Positions 36,207 through 44,053 of a stretch of 64,000 nt of DNA are shown here, piece after piece; position 1 is the stretch's first letter; each line of letters starts with the position of its first letter. The notes beneath the pieces were generated by a model. It saw only the letters and a program-made list of their open reading frames with translations. It had not been told where the DNA came from and did not search any database. The translations under genes were made by a program, and so were the position numbers. Source of the DNA: Duncaniella muricolitica (GTDB lineage: Bacteria > Bacteroidota > Bacteroidia > Bacteroidales > Muribaculaceae); the NCBI GenBank assembly GCA_025808375.1, contig CP061009.1:3906001-3970000 (forward strand), read 5' to 3'.

Positions 36207-36421
36207 TTGCCCTTCACTTGCCCTGCGGCCAAAGGTTATGAGGTTATAAGGTTATGGGTTAACTGCCTTGAGCCTTTTGATTCTCTGACCGTTTTTCCTC
36301 TCCGGCCTTTTACCTTTCCGGCCCATTGGCCCCATTAGCCCCACCCGGCCCATTAGCCCACCCAAATTAACCTTATAACCTCATAACCTTATAACCTTTG
36401 CCCGAAGGGCAAGTAAAGAAT
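36207..36421. repeat. Start-codon-proximal repeat, copy 3 (upstream of ribH)
   Basis: The gap before ribH carries the same modules as 38-178 and 4841-4947. A left inverted arm (TTGCCCTTC..., then ggttatgaggttataaggttat, about 36210-36260) faces a right arm (ataaccttataacctcataacc and TTGCCC-GAA-GGGCAA, about 36367-36413), separated by about 105 bases of C-rich, GGCCCATTAGCCC-type sequence. The right arm ends eight bases before the ribH ATG. No terminator with a T run was recognised after the TPR gene. Confidence 0.82.
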
Positions 36422-36892
36422 ATGTCTACATTCTCACCCACCACCGCACTTCCCAAGCTCGAAGAAGCCCGTATAGCCATTGTAGCCGCCGAATGGAACA
36501 GCCACATCACAGGACCGCTGGCCGAAGGCGCAGTCGAAACACTTAAAAACAACGGATTCCGACGCGAAGATGTCGACGTATTCACCGTGCCGGGAGCCGT
36601 CGAGCTCACCTTTGCCGCCTCCAAACTCATCGAAAACGGCGACTATGACGCCATCATCGTGATAGGATGCGTAATCAAGGGCGACACCCCTCACTTTGAC
36701 TACGTATGCTCAAGCGTGACACAAGGCGTGACACATCTCAACGCCGAGTGTGACATCCCCGTGATATTCGGAGTACTCACAGTGCTTGAAGAGCAGCAGG
36801 CCCTCGACCGTGCCGGCGGACGCCTCGGCAACAAAGGCTCCGAAGCAGCCGAGACTGCAATCAAGATGATTGACTTCAACCGCAAAGTGTAA
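36422..36892 (+). CDS. ribH: 6,7-dimethyl-8-ribityllumazine synthase
   Basis: A protein of 156 residues that condenses the pyrimidinedione with dihydroxybutanone phosphate in riboflavin synthesis, forming icosahedral or pentameric shells in the cytoplasm. Motifs are VAAEWNSHIT (about 21), VPGAVELTFAASKL (about 52), IGCVIKGDTPHFDYVC with the catalytic His (about 80) and FGVLTVLEEQQALDRAGG (about 110). The ATG at 36422 is taken rather than 36398, since the extra residues translate the repeat. No other rib genes are near. Confidence 0.95.
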   Translation: MSTFSPTTALPKLEEARIAIVAAEWNSHITGPLAEGAVETLKNNGFRREDVDVFTVPGAVELTFAASKLIENGDYDAIIVIGCVIKGDTPHFDYVCSSVTQGVTHLNAECDIPVIFGVLTVLEEQQALDRAGGRLGNKGSEAAETAIKMIDFNRKV

Positions 36893-36925
36893 AAAAAAAT
36901 ATCCACCCAATCTCCCCTCACCGAC

Positions 36926-38203
36926 ATGGAGCGTCTCATGCACTATGTGTGGCAATATCGTCTTATCACTCATGACGATATGGTCACCGTGGACGGACGG
37001 CGGGTCACCGTCATCGACCCCGGCCGACACAACACCGATGCCGGCCCCGACTTCTTCAACGCGAAAGTCAGGATAGGCGATGACCTGTGGGCCGGCGACG
37101 TGGAGATGCATGTGCGCGCCAGCGACTGGTACCGCCACGGCCACCATAATGACCCGGCCTATGACTCGGTGGTGCTCCATGTGGTCGACAGCGACGATTC
37201 ACCCGTCGCGCGCCGCAACGGCGAGACGATACCGCAGATGACCATGCACTGCTCGCCACAGTTTCACGAGCGTTACAGCATGCTTGTCGGCCGCTCCGAC
37301 ATAGATCTGCCTTGCGCCGGGGAGCTGTCAGAGATAGCCCCGCTCCACATCAACGGATGGCTAACGGCTCTCGCCTATGAGCGCGTCTATGCCAAGGCCG
37401 ACGCTTTCACCGAAATACTCGACTCGCTGTCGGGCGACTGGGAACAGGCCACCTACATCATATTGGCCCGCGCGCTGGGATTCAGCGTCAACTCCGAACC
37501 CATGCAACGGCTCGCGCGCTCGATGCCGCTGCCCTTTCTGCGCAAACACAGCGACTCGCTCACTGCCGTCGAGGCTCTGCTCTTCGGCCAGGCTTCGCTC
37601 ATCCCGCAGGGTCATCCCGACTCCTACACCGAGCGGCTGGCGCGGAAGTATGAATTTCTCGCACATAAATTCTCGCTGCGACCGTTACAGTCGGCCGGCT
37701 GGAAGATGGGACGCACGCGCCCTCAGAATCTTCCCCACCGGCGCATAGCCACGCTGGCCGCTTTTATCGCCAACGACTTCCGCATCGTCAGCCGCATACT
37801 CAAGGCCAAGGAGCCCGAGGAGGTTATCGAACTGCTCCGCACACCTCTCACAGGCTATTGGGCGCAGCGTTTCACCTTTGGCGCGCCGGGCGAACGCTCG
37901 TCGGCCGCCATGAGCCGCTCTTCGGCCATAGTGCTGGTGATAAATGTGGCCATACCGCTGCTCGTAGCCTATGGCACACGTCATGGCGACGAGGCTATGA
38001 CACAGAGGGCTTTTGAATGGCTCGCGCTGCTGCCGTCGGAGTCCAACCGCATAGTGAGCCTGTTTGCTGCGGCGGGCATAGCGTCGCGCGACGCCTTTAC
38101 GTCACAGGCTCTCATACAACTGCGCCGCCGCTATTGCGAGACCCACAGTTGTCTCTACTGCCGCATAGGCCACCGGCTGCTCTCCATCCGTGCCAGACGA
38201 TAG
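36926..38203 (+). CDS. DUF2851 family protein
   Basis: A protein of 425 residues that starts with the family pattern MERLMHYVWQYRLI, then NTDAGPDFFNAKVRIGDDLW (about 39-58) and WAGDVEMHVRASDWYRHGHH (about 58-77). A cysteine-rich end is seen in HSCLYCRIG near 410. DUF2851 is common in Bacteroidetes and has no assigned function; the HNDPAYDSVVLHVV region and acidic residues have suggested a nuclease-like fold to annotators, which I cannot confirm. It lies 33 bases after ribH and may share its transcript. A perfect terminator follows. Confidence 0.8.
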   Translation: MERLMHYVWQYRLITHDDMVTVDGRRVTVIDPGRHNTDAGPDFFNAKVRIGDDLWAGDVEMHVRASDWYRHGHHNDPAYDSVVLHVVDSDDSPVARRNGETIPQMTMHCSPQFHERYSMLVGRSDIDLPCAGELSEIAPLHINGWLTALAYERVYAKADAFTEILDSLSGDWEQATYIILARALGFSVNSEPMQRLARSMPLPFLRKHSDSLTAVEALLFGQASLIPQGHPDSYTERLARKYEFLAHKFSLRPLQSAGWKMGRTRPQNLPHRRIATLAAFIANDFRIVSRILKAKEPEEVIELLRTPLTGYWAQRFTFGAPGERSSAAMSRSSAIVLVINVAIPLLVAYGTRHGDEAMTQRAFEWLALLPSESNRIVSLFAAAGIASRDAFTSQALIQLRRRYCETHSCLYCRIGHRLLSIRARR

Positions 38204-38235
38204 GAAATTACCTAAGATGATGGATATCCCCTAAA

Positions 38236-38281
38236 AACACATAAGTCTCGGAAGCGACGTCGCTTCCGAGACTTATGTGTT
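38236..38281. terminator. Bidirectional terminator, 46-base perfect palindrome
   Basis: Bases 38236-38281 form a perfect palindrome (23-bp stem centred at 38258/38259, no spacer) between convergent genes, followed by TATTTT on the plus strand. Confidence 0.85.
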
Positions 38282-38320
38282 ATTTTAGTATCTCCTTGCC
38301 TGTATCCAGGCATTTATGTC

Positions 38321-39001
38321 TTAGTTGGCCATGGCTTTGGCACGCTCGAGATATTTCTCGATGTCGATGCCCATCTGCATGCCGTAGTTGGGATATTCCT
38401 TGAGGATTTCCTCATAGACCTTGATTTCGGCATTGTAGTCCTTCATCTCGTGGAGCACGGTGGCTTCCTTGAGCATGAAAGCAGGTGTGTAGGCGGGATT
38501 GTCGTCAGAGAGGCTTACAGCCTTCTTGAAGCAGTCGAGAGCATGAGAGTAGTCTTCGAGATTGACGTAGCAGTCACCCTCAAGGCTCTTGGCACCGGCA
38601 CCGATTATCGACTCGTTGGCCGAGTAGTCGGAGAGATAGCTGATGGCTTCCTGATATTTGCCGTCCTTGTAGAGAAGGATTGCGGCGTTGAGACCTGCGA
38701 GGTCGCCTGCGTCATAACCGTGGTCGGCTGCCACCTGCTGATACTTTGCGAGAGCGATGCTGTCGTTGCCCATGAGCAGCTCCATGTCGGCCTGGCCGAG
38801 AGCCTCGTTGGCGGCCTTGATGCCCGGCTGACGTATGCCGTAGACATATACGAGTACGGCTGTCACTACTACTGCGACAGCTACGCAAGCATACATCAGT
38901 GCCTTGGAATTGTTCTGCACCTTTTCACCGAGGCCGGTGAGGGTGTCGTTTACCTCGTCGATCGAGGTACGTGTTTCTTCTTCGTGAATCTTATTTGCCA
39001 T
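38321..39001 (-). CDS. Membrane-anchored TPR protein (YfgM-like)
   Basis: A protein of 226 residues from ATG 39001 (MANKIHEEETRTSIDEVND); the upstream open frame to 39196 crosses the promoter. One membrane segment (ALMYACVAVAVVVTAVLVYVYG, about 35-56) is followed by TPR-like helices (NDSIALAKYQQVAADHGYDA, about 86; DYSHALDCFKKAVSLSDDNP, about 150). The plan, cytoplasmic tail, one TM and periplasmic TPRs, is like YfgM-type proteins. The minus-strand -7 box TAAATTTG is at 39075-39068. The function is unassigned. Confidence 0.75.
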   Translation of the reverse strand: MANKIHEEETRTSIDEVNDTLTGLGEKVQNNSKALMYACVAVAVVVTAVLVYVYGIRQPGIKAANEALGQADMELLMGNDSIALAKYQQVAADHGYDAGDLAGLNAAILLYKDGKYQEAISYLSDYSANESIIGAGAKSLEGDCYVNLEDYSHALDCFKKAVSLSDDNPAYTPAFMLKEATVLHEMKDYNAEIKVYEEILKEYPNYGMQMGIDIEKYLERAKAMAN

Positions 39002-39114
39002 TGTGTTCTTAATTTTTTCTTCGGTGGTAAAATGGGAGCGGCGCGGACAGATGGCCATTCCAAAGTGCAAATTTAGTACTAATTCCGCTAACCATAAAAT
39101 TTTAGGCCCACAAT

Positions 39115-39146
39115 TTTGTGGCTCACGCATAAAGTTGTTATCTTTG
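39115..39146 (+). promoter_or_regulatory. Promoter of the glycosyltransferase at 39206
   Basis: TTTG at 39115-39118, a 20-base spacer and TATCTTTG at 39139-39146, about 60 bases before the start codon. Confidence 0.65.
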
Positions 39147-39205
39147 CCACACCCCCAATCAGACATGACATATCGTCCAACCTTCCATAATGACATATTA
39201 ACCTA

Positions 39206-40144
39206 ATGACCAATCTTATCAGCAACTTCAAGAAGCTGTTGCTCTCCTTGGCCACCGACGTCGGACTTCGTCGCGAGAGCCTCAAGCTGAATACACGCAT
39301 CCGCGAGCATCTGCTTGATCAGAATATCGTGATGTGTCGCGAGCCGGGCACGACTACCGACCGCCACCTGCCTGACTGCGAAGTGATAGTATCGCTCACC
39401 ACATTCGGCCCTCGTCTGCGCGACGCGGCCCGCTCCATCGAGAGCATCATGGAGCAGACCCTGCTGCCCAACCGTATCATTCTGTGGCTCGGACGCGAAC
39501 TTGAGACTACTCCCCAACTCATTCCCGCCTCACTGCGACGCCTGCAACGTCGCGGACTGGAGATACGCTTCACCGATGACTGCGGACCGGCTACCAAACT
39601 CCTGCCGGCTCTGGAGGCTTTTCCCGACGATGTGATAATCACCGTTGACGACGACATGCTTTATGACATCGACATGATAGACCGTCTGGTCACCGCCCAC
39701 CGCCGTTTTCCCAAGGCCGTGTGTGCAGGCCGCATCGACCGCATCATTGCCGACGGTGACCGTCTGAGGCTCGTATATGACCAGGCCGATGACCTATATC
39801 TGACCGAGGAGCCGCTCATGCAACCGATGGCTATGGGTGTAGGCGGAGTACTCTACCCGCCCCGATGTATGCATCCCGATGTGTCGGACCGACAGCTTAT
39901 GAGCCGCCTCGCGCCCAAGGCCGACGACCTGTGGTTTAAGGTCATGGAAGTGCTGGCCGGCACCCCGGTCTATCCTGTCAATGAGACCAATCCCTCCGAC
40001 GACCGTCTGCTGATGTCGTTTCACTATCGTCAGTCGCTGGCCCTGCATACCTACAATGTCATAGCCGGACAGGATAACGTACAGCTCGCCGCACTCGTCA
40101 AGCATTATCCTCATATTGTCAACTCTCTACAGTTAAAAAAGTAA
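39206..40144 (+). CDS. Putative glycosyltransferase (GT-A type)
   Basis: A protein of 312 residues. VIVSLTTFGPRLRDAARSIE (about 60) and a metal-binding DDD in VIITVDDDMLYDIDMIDRLV (about 143) indicate a nucleotide-sugar GT-A fold, as in stand-alone glycosyltransferases of Bacteroidetes. KLLPALEAFPDDV precedes the DDD motif. The last seven codons lie inside a 43-bp inverted repeat that acts as terminator, so the C-terminus and the terminator stem share bases. It has its own promoter and no sugar genes beside it. Confidence 0.72.
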   Translation: MTNLISNFKKLLLSLATDVGLRRESLKLNTRIREHLLDQNIVMCREPGTTTDRHLPDCEVIVSLTTFGPRLRDAARSIESIMEQTLLPNRIILWLGRELETTPQLIPASLRRLQRRGLEIRFTDDCGPATKLLPALEAFPDDVIITVDDDMLYDIDMIDRLVTAHRRFPKAVCAGRIDRIIADGDRLRLVYDQADDLYLTEEPLMQPMAMGVGGVLYPPRCMHPDVSDRQLMSRLAPKADDLWFKVMEVLAGTPVYPVNETNPSDDRLLMSFHYRQSLALHTYNVIAGQDNVQLAALVKHYPHIVNSLQLKK

Positions 40145-40234
40145 TAAGTTAAAAAAGTCAAGATAATAGTGTGGAGGACAATATCACCTCAACTATTATC
40201 TTGACTTTTTTAACTTATTACTTTTTTAACTGTA
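40128..40234. terminator. Bidirectional terminator with a 43-bp stem overlapping the coding end
   Basis: Bases 40128-40170 pair perfectly with 40192-40234 around a 21-base loop. The left arm includes the last codons and stop of the glycosyltransferase gene; the right arm ends 17 bases from the recA stop. Several A/T runs allow termination in both directions. Confidence 0.85.
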
Positions 40235-40251
40235 AGAATTAACTATAAGAA

Positions 40252-41439
40252 TTACAGATCCTCTTCAATTGAGAAGTCATCGGGGAGGGTGTCGAGGTCC
40301 AGCTCGGCCTGTGAGCCTTCGGGCTCGGTCGAGGCGGGAGCATTGGATTCCTTGTTGCTGTCGGCCTCCTTCTTGTCGGCCTTGCCTTTCTTGCCGGGGG
40401 CAGTGGCGCGGAGTGCCTCCATGATTTTTTCTTCGAGTTCGGCAGCCAGTTCGGGGTTGTCCTGAAGCATGCGCTTGGCCTGGTCGCGACCCTGTGCAAT
40501 CTTTGAGCCGTTGTAGCTGAACCATGAGCCGCTCTTCTGAATGATACCGTGCTCTACGCCCAGGTCAATGATTTCGCCGCTACGCGAGATGCCTTCGCCA
40601 AACATGACATCAAACTCGGCACGCTTGAAGGGGGGAGCCACCTTGTTTTTCACCACCTTTACCTTGGTGAGTCGGCCGAGCACATCGTCGCCGTCCTTGA
40701 TGGATGTGGAGGGGCGTATGTCAATACGCACGGATGCATAAAACTTGAGTGCGTTACCGCCTGTCGTGGTCTCGGAGGGGCCGAACATCACACCGATTTT
40801 CTCACGCAACTGGTTGATGAAAATGCAGCATGTGTTGGTGCGCGAGATGGTGGCAGTGAGCTTACGCATGGCCTGTGACATGAGTCGGGCCTGAACACCC
40901 ACGTTCTTGTCGCCCATGTCGCCGTCAATCTCGCTCTTGGGGGTAAGGGCTGCCACCGAGTCGACCACAAGGATGTCGATGGCCGACGAGCGTATGAGCT
41001 GCTCGGCAATCTCGAGGGCCTGCTCACCGTTGTCGGGCTGCGAGATGAGAAGGTTGTTGACGTCAACACCAAGCTTCTCGGCATAGAAGCGGTCAAAGGC
41101 ATGCTCGGCGTCGATGATGGCAGCGATGCCGCCGTTCTTCTGCGCCTCGGCTATGGCATGGATGGCGAGAGTGGTCTTACCTGACGATTCGGGACCGTAA
41201 ATCTCGATGATGCGTCCGCGCGGATAACCGCCCACACCGAGCGCGTAGTTGAGACCTATGGAGCCGGAAGGTATCACGTCGACATCCTCAATCTGCTCGT
41301 CGCCGAGCTTCATGATGGCACCGCGGCCAAAGTTTTTCTCGATATTGCCCATGGCCTGAGCCAAGGCACTGAGTTTGGCCTTGGCGGGGTCGGAGTCTTT
41401 CTCACGCGCGCCTTTGGCGGAAGTTTCTTTTTTTGCCAT
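40252..41439 (-). CDS. recA: Recombinase RecA
   Basis: A protein of 395 residues that drives strand exchange and the SOS response. Walker A is GPESSGKTTLAIHAI (about 80-94), the MAW/Walker B region is ILVVDSVAALTPKSEIDGDM (about 152-171), and QLREKIGVMFGPSETTTGGNAL (in two parts about 205-226) forms loop L2. The first 25 residues are charged and the last 60 rich in Lys, Glu and Ser, both variable in the family. A minus-strand -7 box TATCTTTG lies at 41489-41482, giving a leader of about 35 bases. Confidence 0.97.
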   Translation of the reverse strand: MAKKETSAKGAREKDSDPAKAKLSALAQAMGNIEKNFGRGAIMKLGDEQIEDVDVIPSGSIGLNYALGVGGYPRGRIIEIYGPESSGKTTLAIHAIAEAQKNGGIAAIIDAEHAFDRFYAEKLGVDVNNLLISQPDNGEQALEIAEQLIRSSAIDILVVDSVAALTPKSEIDGDMGDKNVGVQARLMSQAMRKLTATISRTNTCCIFINQLREKIGVMFGPSETTTGGNALKFYASVRIDIRPSTSIKDGDDVLGRLTKVKVVKNKVAPPFKRAEFDVMFGEGISRSGEIIDLGVEHGIIQKSGSWFSYNGSKIAQGRDQAKRMLQDNPELAAELEEKIMEALRATAPGKKGKADKKEADSNKESNAPASTEPEGSQAELDLDTLPDDFSIEEDL

Positions 41440-41481
41440 AATATATATTGTTTTTTATTTGATTCCTGTCATTGGGTAATG

Positions 41482-41489
41482 CAAAGATA
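41482..41489 (-). promoter_or_regulatory. -7 box of recA (TATCTTTG)
   Basis: The plus-strand CAAAGATA is a perfect minus-strand TAnnTTTG box, 43 bases before the recA ATG. A second identical box lies at 41584-41577. No clear -33 box or SOS-box-like palindrome is visible. Confidence 0.5.
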
Positions 41490-41921
41490 ATGCATCGGGC
41501 GGGCAATATGTTTGCCCGGGTGACTAAAATAACGTTAACGCCACTCCGTGACCCTTGGCCGAAGCATAGCCAAATGCAAAGATAAATATTTTTTTGAAAT
41601 TTTTTCGTGCGGCCATGAACTATTTCAGATGACCCACGTTTTAATAGTACATAGCAAAATTACTTTTTCCATTGCAAGAAATGTGATAATGATTGGTTTA
41701 TTATCTAAGCGGGAAGACGATGTGATATCATCTTCCCGTTTGGTTTATGTCTAATTGGTCATATTTAGCTTACTCAACGGCCCAAAATAGACAAATAAGT
41801 ATCATGTTTTGCCAAGATAGTATCATCCTATTGTCTATTTGTAAGATTTTTGAATAATATTAACTTATTTTAAACAAATATTTATTCATAATGATACAAA
41901 TATTTCATTAACTTTGCATCA
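41490..41921. other. AT-rich intergenic region upstream of recA
   Basis: No convincing protein gene. A hairpin near 41707-41741 (CGGGAAGA paired with TCTTCCCG, followed by T-rich sequence) looks like a terminator for an unrecognised plus-strand transcript. A -7 box TAACTTTG lies at 41909-41916 and belongs to the putative small RNA downstream. Confidence 0.5.
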
Positions 41922-42023
41922 GAATTAACGTCAACCGCATATAGCTACTATCATTAAGTTTAAAGTCAACAAAAAGTTAGGTTAAAGCATGTGGGCAGCT
42001 GTGAAGCTCCCCACATTTTTTTT
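41922..42023 (+). ncRNA. Candidate small RNA (about 100 nt)
   Basis: A -7 box TAACTTTG (41909-41916) is followed about 75 bases later by an intrinsic terminator: ATGTGGG-C-AGCT, loop GTGA, AGCT-C-CCCACAT (41989-42016) and eight Ts. The only ORF inside is a 12-codon one over the terminator, so a non-coding transcript is more likely. The -33 box is poor. The ends are estimates. Confidence 0.45.
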
Positions 42024-42025
42024 AT

Positions 42026-42115
42026 AGATACAAAGACAAAATAGACATAAGCTCTCCGGTTTAACGACCCGGAGAGCTTACGTCTATTTTATGTCTTTTT
42101 GAGACTTTTGTATCT
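42026..42115. terminator. Bidirectional long-stem terminator
   Basis: An inner stem of about 26 bp (TAAGCTCTCCGG paired with CCGGAGAGCTTA, continued by AAAATAGAC/GTCTATTTT with one mismatch and one bulge) lies inside an outer stem AGATACAAA/TTTGTATCT. It abuts the stop codon of the 28-residue ORF on the minus strand. Confidence 0.75.
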
Positions 42116-42117
42116 GT

Positions 42118-42204
42118 TTAGTGATTGAGCGGATTGCGGTAAATCATAGAGGCCGACTCTTTGTAGAGGTCGCCCAGGCGGTGGAGTGTGTCTTTGAGTT
42201 TCAT
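42118..42204 (-). CDS. Small protein of 28 residues
   Basis: An ORF of 28 codons (starts MKLKDTLHRLGDLYK, ends MIYRNPLNH) lies 87 bases after the M16 peptidase on the same strand. It is followed three bases later by a strong terminator, which suggests that it is the last unit of that transcript or a short gene of its own. The sequence would form a charged amphipathic helix. No family is recognised. The sharp fit between stop codon and terminator is the main support. Confidence 0.5.
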   Translation of the reverse strand: MKLKDTLHRLGDLYKESASMIYRNPLNH

Positions 42205-42291
42205 AATTAAGTAGTTTTATCAGTGATTACACAATTACAACACTCCCGGCCAAAGGATTGTTTAAAAACAATGTTTTATAACACACGTTTT

Positions 42292-43539
42292 TTATTCCGG
42301 CAGATACACTAACGTACAAGCCCGCGATGGGTCGAGCACACCGGCGGCGGTCACTACCATGTCGTCGCGCGTCACTGAGCGATAGGTGGCCACACGGCGG
42401 TTGATGTCCTCGCCATGCATCTCGGCCATGGCCAGCTCCTGTGCCCGCGAGAGGCATGAGAGCATCGAAAACCTGTGGTTGGAGTCAAAGCGGTTGAGAG
42501 CACGCTCGAGTTCGCGCTGTGTGAGGCCGCCTTGCGCCTCGGGAGCCGCAAGAGCACGGGCATGAGTGTTGAGAGCCTCCACGGCATGCCCCACGGCCTC
42601 GGGCGACGCGTCGGTGAGGCGTCCGCGCAACATCAGGAAACCTGGCTCCTCGCTTCCGGCAATGGAGGCGTCGGCCTCGGTGAAAAGCGAGTCGGCCATC
42701 ACGAGACTGCGGTAATAGCGCGACGAACGTCCCGAGGCAAGCACGTCGGTGAGAAGGTCTGACTCGATATATCCCGGCTGTCCGTAAGCGGCCATCGGAT
42801 AGGCCACCACCACGAGAGGCTGAGGCACTCGGCCTGTGACCGTAAGAGTACGCGGCTCGGTAACCTCAGGCTCGGGCTGATAGAGCCGCGGAGCTATGTC
42901 GCGGGCGGGTATCGGGCCAAACCACCGCTCCAGCCCGTCGCGGGCCTGCTCGAGAGTGACGTTGCCGCTGATGGCAATGACGGCATTGTTGGGGGCGTAG
43001 TGGGTATAGAAAAAGTGTTTCACATCGTCGAGAGTCACACGCTCGATATGGGCAATCTCGCGTCCGATGGTCGGATAGCGATAGGGGTGAGAAGTGTAGA
43101 GCAATTCGCGCAGACGGTGGGCCACATCGCCATAGGGACGGTTGAGATGGGTCTGCTTAAACTCCTCGATGACCACCGACTGCTGCACCTCAAGCGAACG
43201 CGGCGAGAATGAGAGCCCCCACATGCGGTCGCTCTCGAGCCACAGGAGCGTCTCGAAATTGGCAGCCGGAGCCACGTCGTAAAAGTTGGTGAAGTCGTTG
43301 CTTGTCCATGCGTTGCTCGTGCCGCCGGCCCGCTCCAGCTCGGCATCAAAGTCGGGCACATTGGCCGAGCCGCCAAACATGAGGTGCTCAAAGAGGTGGG
43401 CAAGGCCCGTGAGTTCAGGCGACTCGTCGCGCGAACCCACGTTATATAAGATATTGACCGCCACCATGGCCGTCGAGGGATCGTAATTGTGTACGGCTCT
43501 CAGACCGTTGGAGAGCGTAAAGGTGTTATAGCTTATCAT
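42292..43539 (-). CDS. M16-family (pitrilysin-like) zinc peptidase
   Basis: A protein of 415 residues. The inverted zinc motif HxxEH is HLFEH at residues 48-52, and a downstream ligand Glu is likely in SVVIEEFKQTH near 125. The second half (about 200-400) is the non-catalytic M16 domain with YPMAAYGQPGYIESDLLTDV near 250. No signal peptide is seen, so it is probably cytoplasmic, as are many single-chain M16 proteins of this size that work as dimers. A minus-strand -7 box TAACTTTG lies at 43569-43562. Confidence 0.9.
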   Translation of the reverse strand: MISYNTFTLSNGLRAVHNYDPSTAMVAVNILYNVGSRDESPELTGLAHLFEHLMFGGSANVPDFDAELERAGGTSNAWTSNDFTNFYDVAPAANFETLLWLESDRMWGLSFSPRSLEVQQSVVIEEFKQTHLNRPYGDVAHRLRELLYTSHPYRYPTIGREIAHIERVTLDDVKHFFYTHYAPNNAVIAISGNVTLEQARDGLERWFGPIPARDIAPRLYQPEPEVTEPRTLTVTGRVPQPLVVVAYPMAAYGQPGYIESDLLTDVLASGRSSRYYRSLVMADSLFTEADASIAGSEEPGFLMLRGRLTDASPEAVGHAVEALNTHARALAAPEAQGGLTQRELERALNRFDSNHRFSMLSCLSRAQELAMAEMHGEDINRRVATYRSVTRDDMVVTAAGVLDPSRACTLVYLPE

Positions 43540-43630
43540 GGAAAAATGAAATATCGGACCTCAAAGTTACGACTTTTTGTGCAAAAACGCCCTAATGTCA
43601 CGAATATGAGCGCAAAAAAGCATACAAACA

Positions 43631-43663
43631 TTTGGAACTGTTGATAAAATATACGTAAATTTG
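43631..43663 (+). promoter_or_regulatory. Promoter of the histone H1-like gene
   Basis: TTTG at 43631-43634, 21 bases, TAAATTTG at 43656-43663, 41 bases before the ATG at 43705. Confidence 0.65.
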
Positions 43664-43704
43664 CAGAAAACCATCACATTATTTTATTTAATCTCCAAGA
43701 TAAC

Positions 43705-43878
43705 ATGAAAACTATCGTTGAAAAAATCAATGCCGGTTTCGAGGCATTTGCCAAGGACGCAGCCGCACAGGTAGAATCAGGCAACAAGGCCGCCGGCGCA
43801 CGCGCTCGCAAGGTTTCGCTCGAGCTTGAGAAGCTCCTCAAGGAGTTCCGCAAAAACTCTATCGCTGCCTCCAAGTAA
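43705..43878 (+). CDS. Histone H1-like protein (Hc1-like)
   Basis: A small basic protein of 57 residues (begins MKTIVEKINAGFEAFAKDA; core GNKAAGARARKVSLELEKL; end FRKNSIAASK). It matches the histone H1-like family that is widespread in Bacteroidetes and related to chlamydial Hc1. It probably binds DNA or the nucleoid. It is shorter than most gene-length cut-offs but has a full promoter, a good start and a terminator (43926-44028). It lies alone between the M16 peptidase (divergent) and the terminase (convergent). Confidence 0.85.
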   Translation: MKTIVEKINAGFEAFAKDAAAQVESGNKAAGARARKVSLELEKLLKEFRKNSIAASK

Positions 43879-43925
43879 ATCATCGAGACAGTGTCTCTAT
43901 TGCCCGATATCGGCAAAAAGATACA

Positions 43926-44028
43926 AAAAGACAAAAGTCTCAAAAGGAACACAAGTTTTTAATCAGCATAAAACATCTGTTTTACGTACGATTAGAAACT
44001 TTTGTTCCTTTTGAGACTTTTGTCTTTA
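43926..44028. terminator. Bidirectional long-stem terminator
   Basis: About 38 bases (AAAGACAAAAGTCTCAAAAG... to ...TAATC, 43927-43964) pair with 43990-44027 with two mismatches. It lies between the convergent histone-like gene and terminase. The GACAAAAGTCTC / GAGACTTTTGTC motif is shared with the terminator at 42026-42115. Confidence 0.8.
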
Positions 44029-44053
44029 CAGCATTTCCACGGCTATCGCGAGG

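Noticed and set aside
41548..41754. 68-codon plus-strand ORF upstream of recA
   Set aside because: It lies in AT-rich intergenic sequence, has no recognisable motif or start context, and ends across a terminator-like hairpin.
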